Below, piece by piece: positions 63,949 to 64,000 of a DNA stretch of 64,000 bases. Below the pieces are notes generated by a model. That model worked only from the letters and a program-made list of their open reading frames with translations. It had not been told where the DNA came from and ran no database searches. The translations under genes and the position numbers were made by a program. Source of the DNA: Kordiimonadaceae bacterium (GTDB taxonomy: Bacteria > Pseudomonadota > Alphaproteobacteria > Sphingomonadales > Emcibacteraceae); the NCBI GenBank assembly GCA_024236295.1, contig JACKKT010000001.1:186001-250000 (forward strand), in the 5' to 3' direction. Position 1 is the first letter of the stretch, and each line of letters begins with the position of its first letter.

Positions 63949-64000
63949 ATGACTTCAGCAGATAATTTAAAACCGCTTGTTGATCTAAGACACAGATTAC
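63949..64000 (+). CDS. start of a gene running out of the window, product unknown
   Basis: An ATG at 63949 preceded by GGGATAG opens a frame to the window end: MTSADNLKPLVDLRHRL. This is only 17 codons, so the product cannot be identified. It diverges from the AGCS gene across about 140 AT-rich bases. Confidence 0.5.
   Translation, partial: MTSADNLKPLVDLRHRL

Noticed and set aside
1..64000. Mobile elements, CRISPR arrays, rRNA and tRNA genes
   Set aside because: I saw no transposase or integrase motifs, no repeat-spacer arrays and no tRNA-like cloverleaf in the intergenic regions; a dedicated search could still find a short element.

Overview
The window reads as chromosomal DNA of a free-living, probably marine alphaproteobacterium. 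The composition is AT-rich, there is a VPLPA-type CTERM sorting signal with its exosortase (a signal mostly known from Alphaproteobacteria), the envelope genes are Gram-negative (TamA/TamB, OmpA-like protein, OPX exporter), and there are many Na+-coupled symporters. The genus cannot be fixed from the sequence alone. I saw no rRNA, tRNA, CRISPR array, transposase or phage gene.

Bases 1-37,920 are dominated by an exopolysaccharide (EPS) locus of the exosortase-associated kind. It lies between the glycerol-phosphate genes glpQ (partial) and glpT on the left and glpK at about 39-40 kb on the right. In order it holds: a polyprenyl-phosphate sugar phosphotransferase that starts the repeat unit; a small secreted protein with a VPLPP tail, preceded by a sigma-54 type promoter and evenly spaced upstream boxes; an OPX export protein, an outer-membrane barrel, a Wzz-like chain-length protein and a BY-kinase-like ATPase; a Wzy/ligase-type polymerase and a Wzx flippase; pgi and galU for UDP-glucose; a tandem pair of unusual PP-loop proteins; four glycosyltransferases (one fused to a STAS domain) and a hexapeptide acetyltransferase; exosortase XrtD with a fused EpsI-like domain; a giant TPR lipoprotein and an ExeA-like ATPase. 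On the opposite strand follow an adenylation/carrier/membrane-acyltransferase fusion and a secreted clan GH-A hydrolase. Then come rfbBACD (dTDP-L-rhamnose), an ATP-grasp ligase and an alpha/alpha-toroid protein, closed by a strong bidirectional terminator. Together these could make, modify, polymerise and export a glucose/rhamnose-containing EPS while the exosortase processes a VPLPA-CTERM protein. No PrsK/PrsR-like sensor and sigma-54 activator are present in the window.

Bases 37,900-49,500 are mostly housekeeping and transport: an OmpA-family protein, glpK, a beta-propeller lipoprotein, a sulfotransferase, TrkH, a LysR regulator divergent from a SulP anion transporter with an unknown four- to five-TM partner, and tamA. 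TamA has no ordinary start codon at the place its signal peptide needs one. It overlaps tamB (49,534-53,919).

Bases 54,000-64,000 hold an esterase, a MarR regulator, an M20-family N-carbamoyl-amino-acid hydrolase and, divergently, a likely operon: an FN3-like membrane protein, an SSS symporter, an unlisted 39-residue membrane peptide, an ATCase-like carbamoyltransferase whose aspartate-binding motif is replaced, and a complete AsnB. An AGCS symporter with a large internal insertion lies on the opposite strand. The N-carbamoyl theme on both sides of the divergent promoter suggests an amino-acid or ureido-compound pathway that I cannot name. The most novel-looking items are the tandem PP-loop pair, the GT26-STAS fusion, the one-chain acyl activation and transfer protein, the phased sigma-54 control region and the altered carbamoyltransferase operon.
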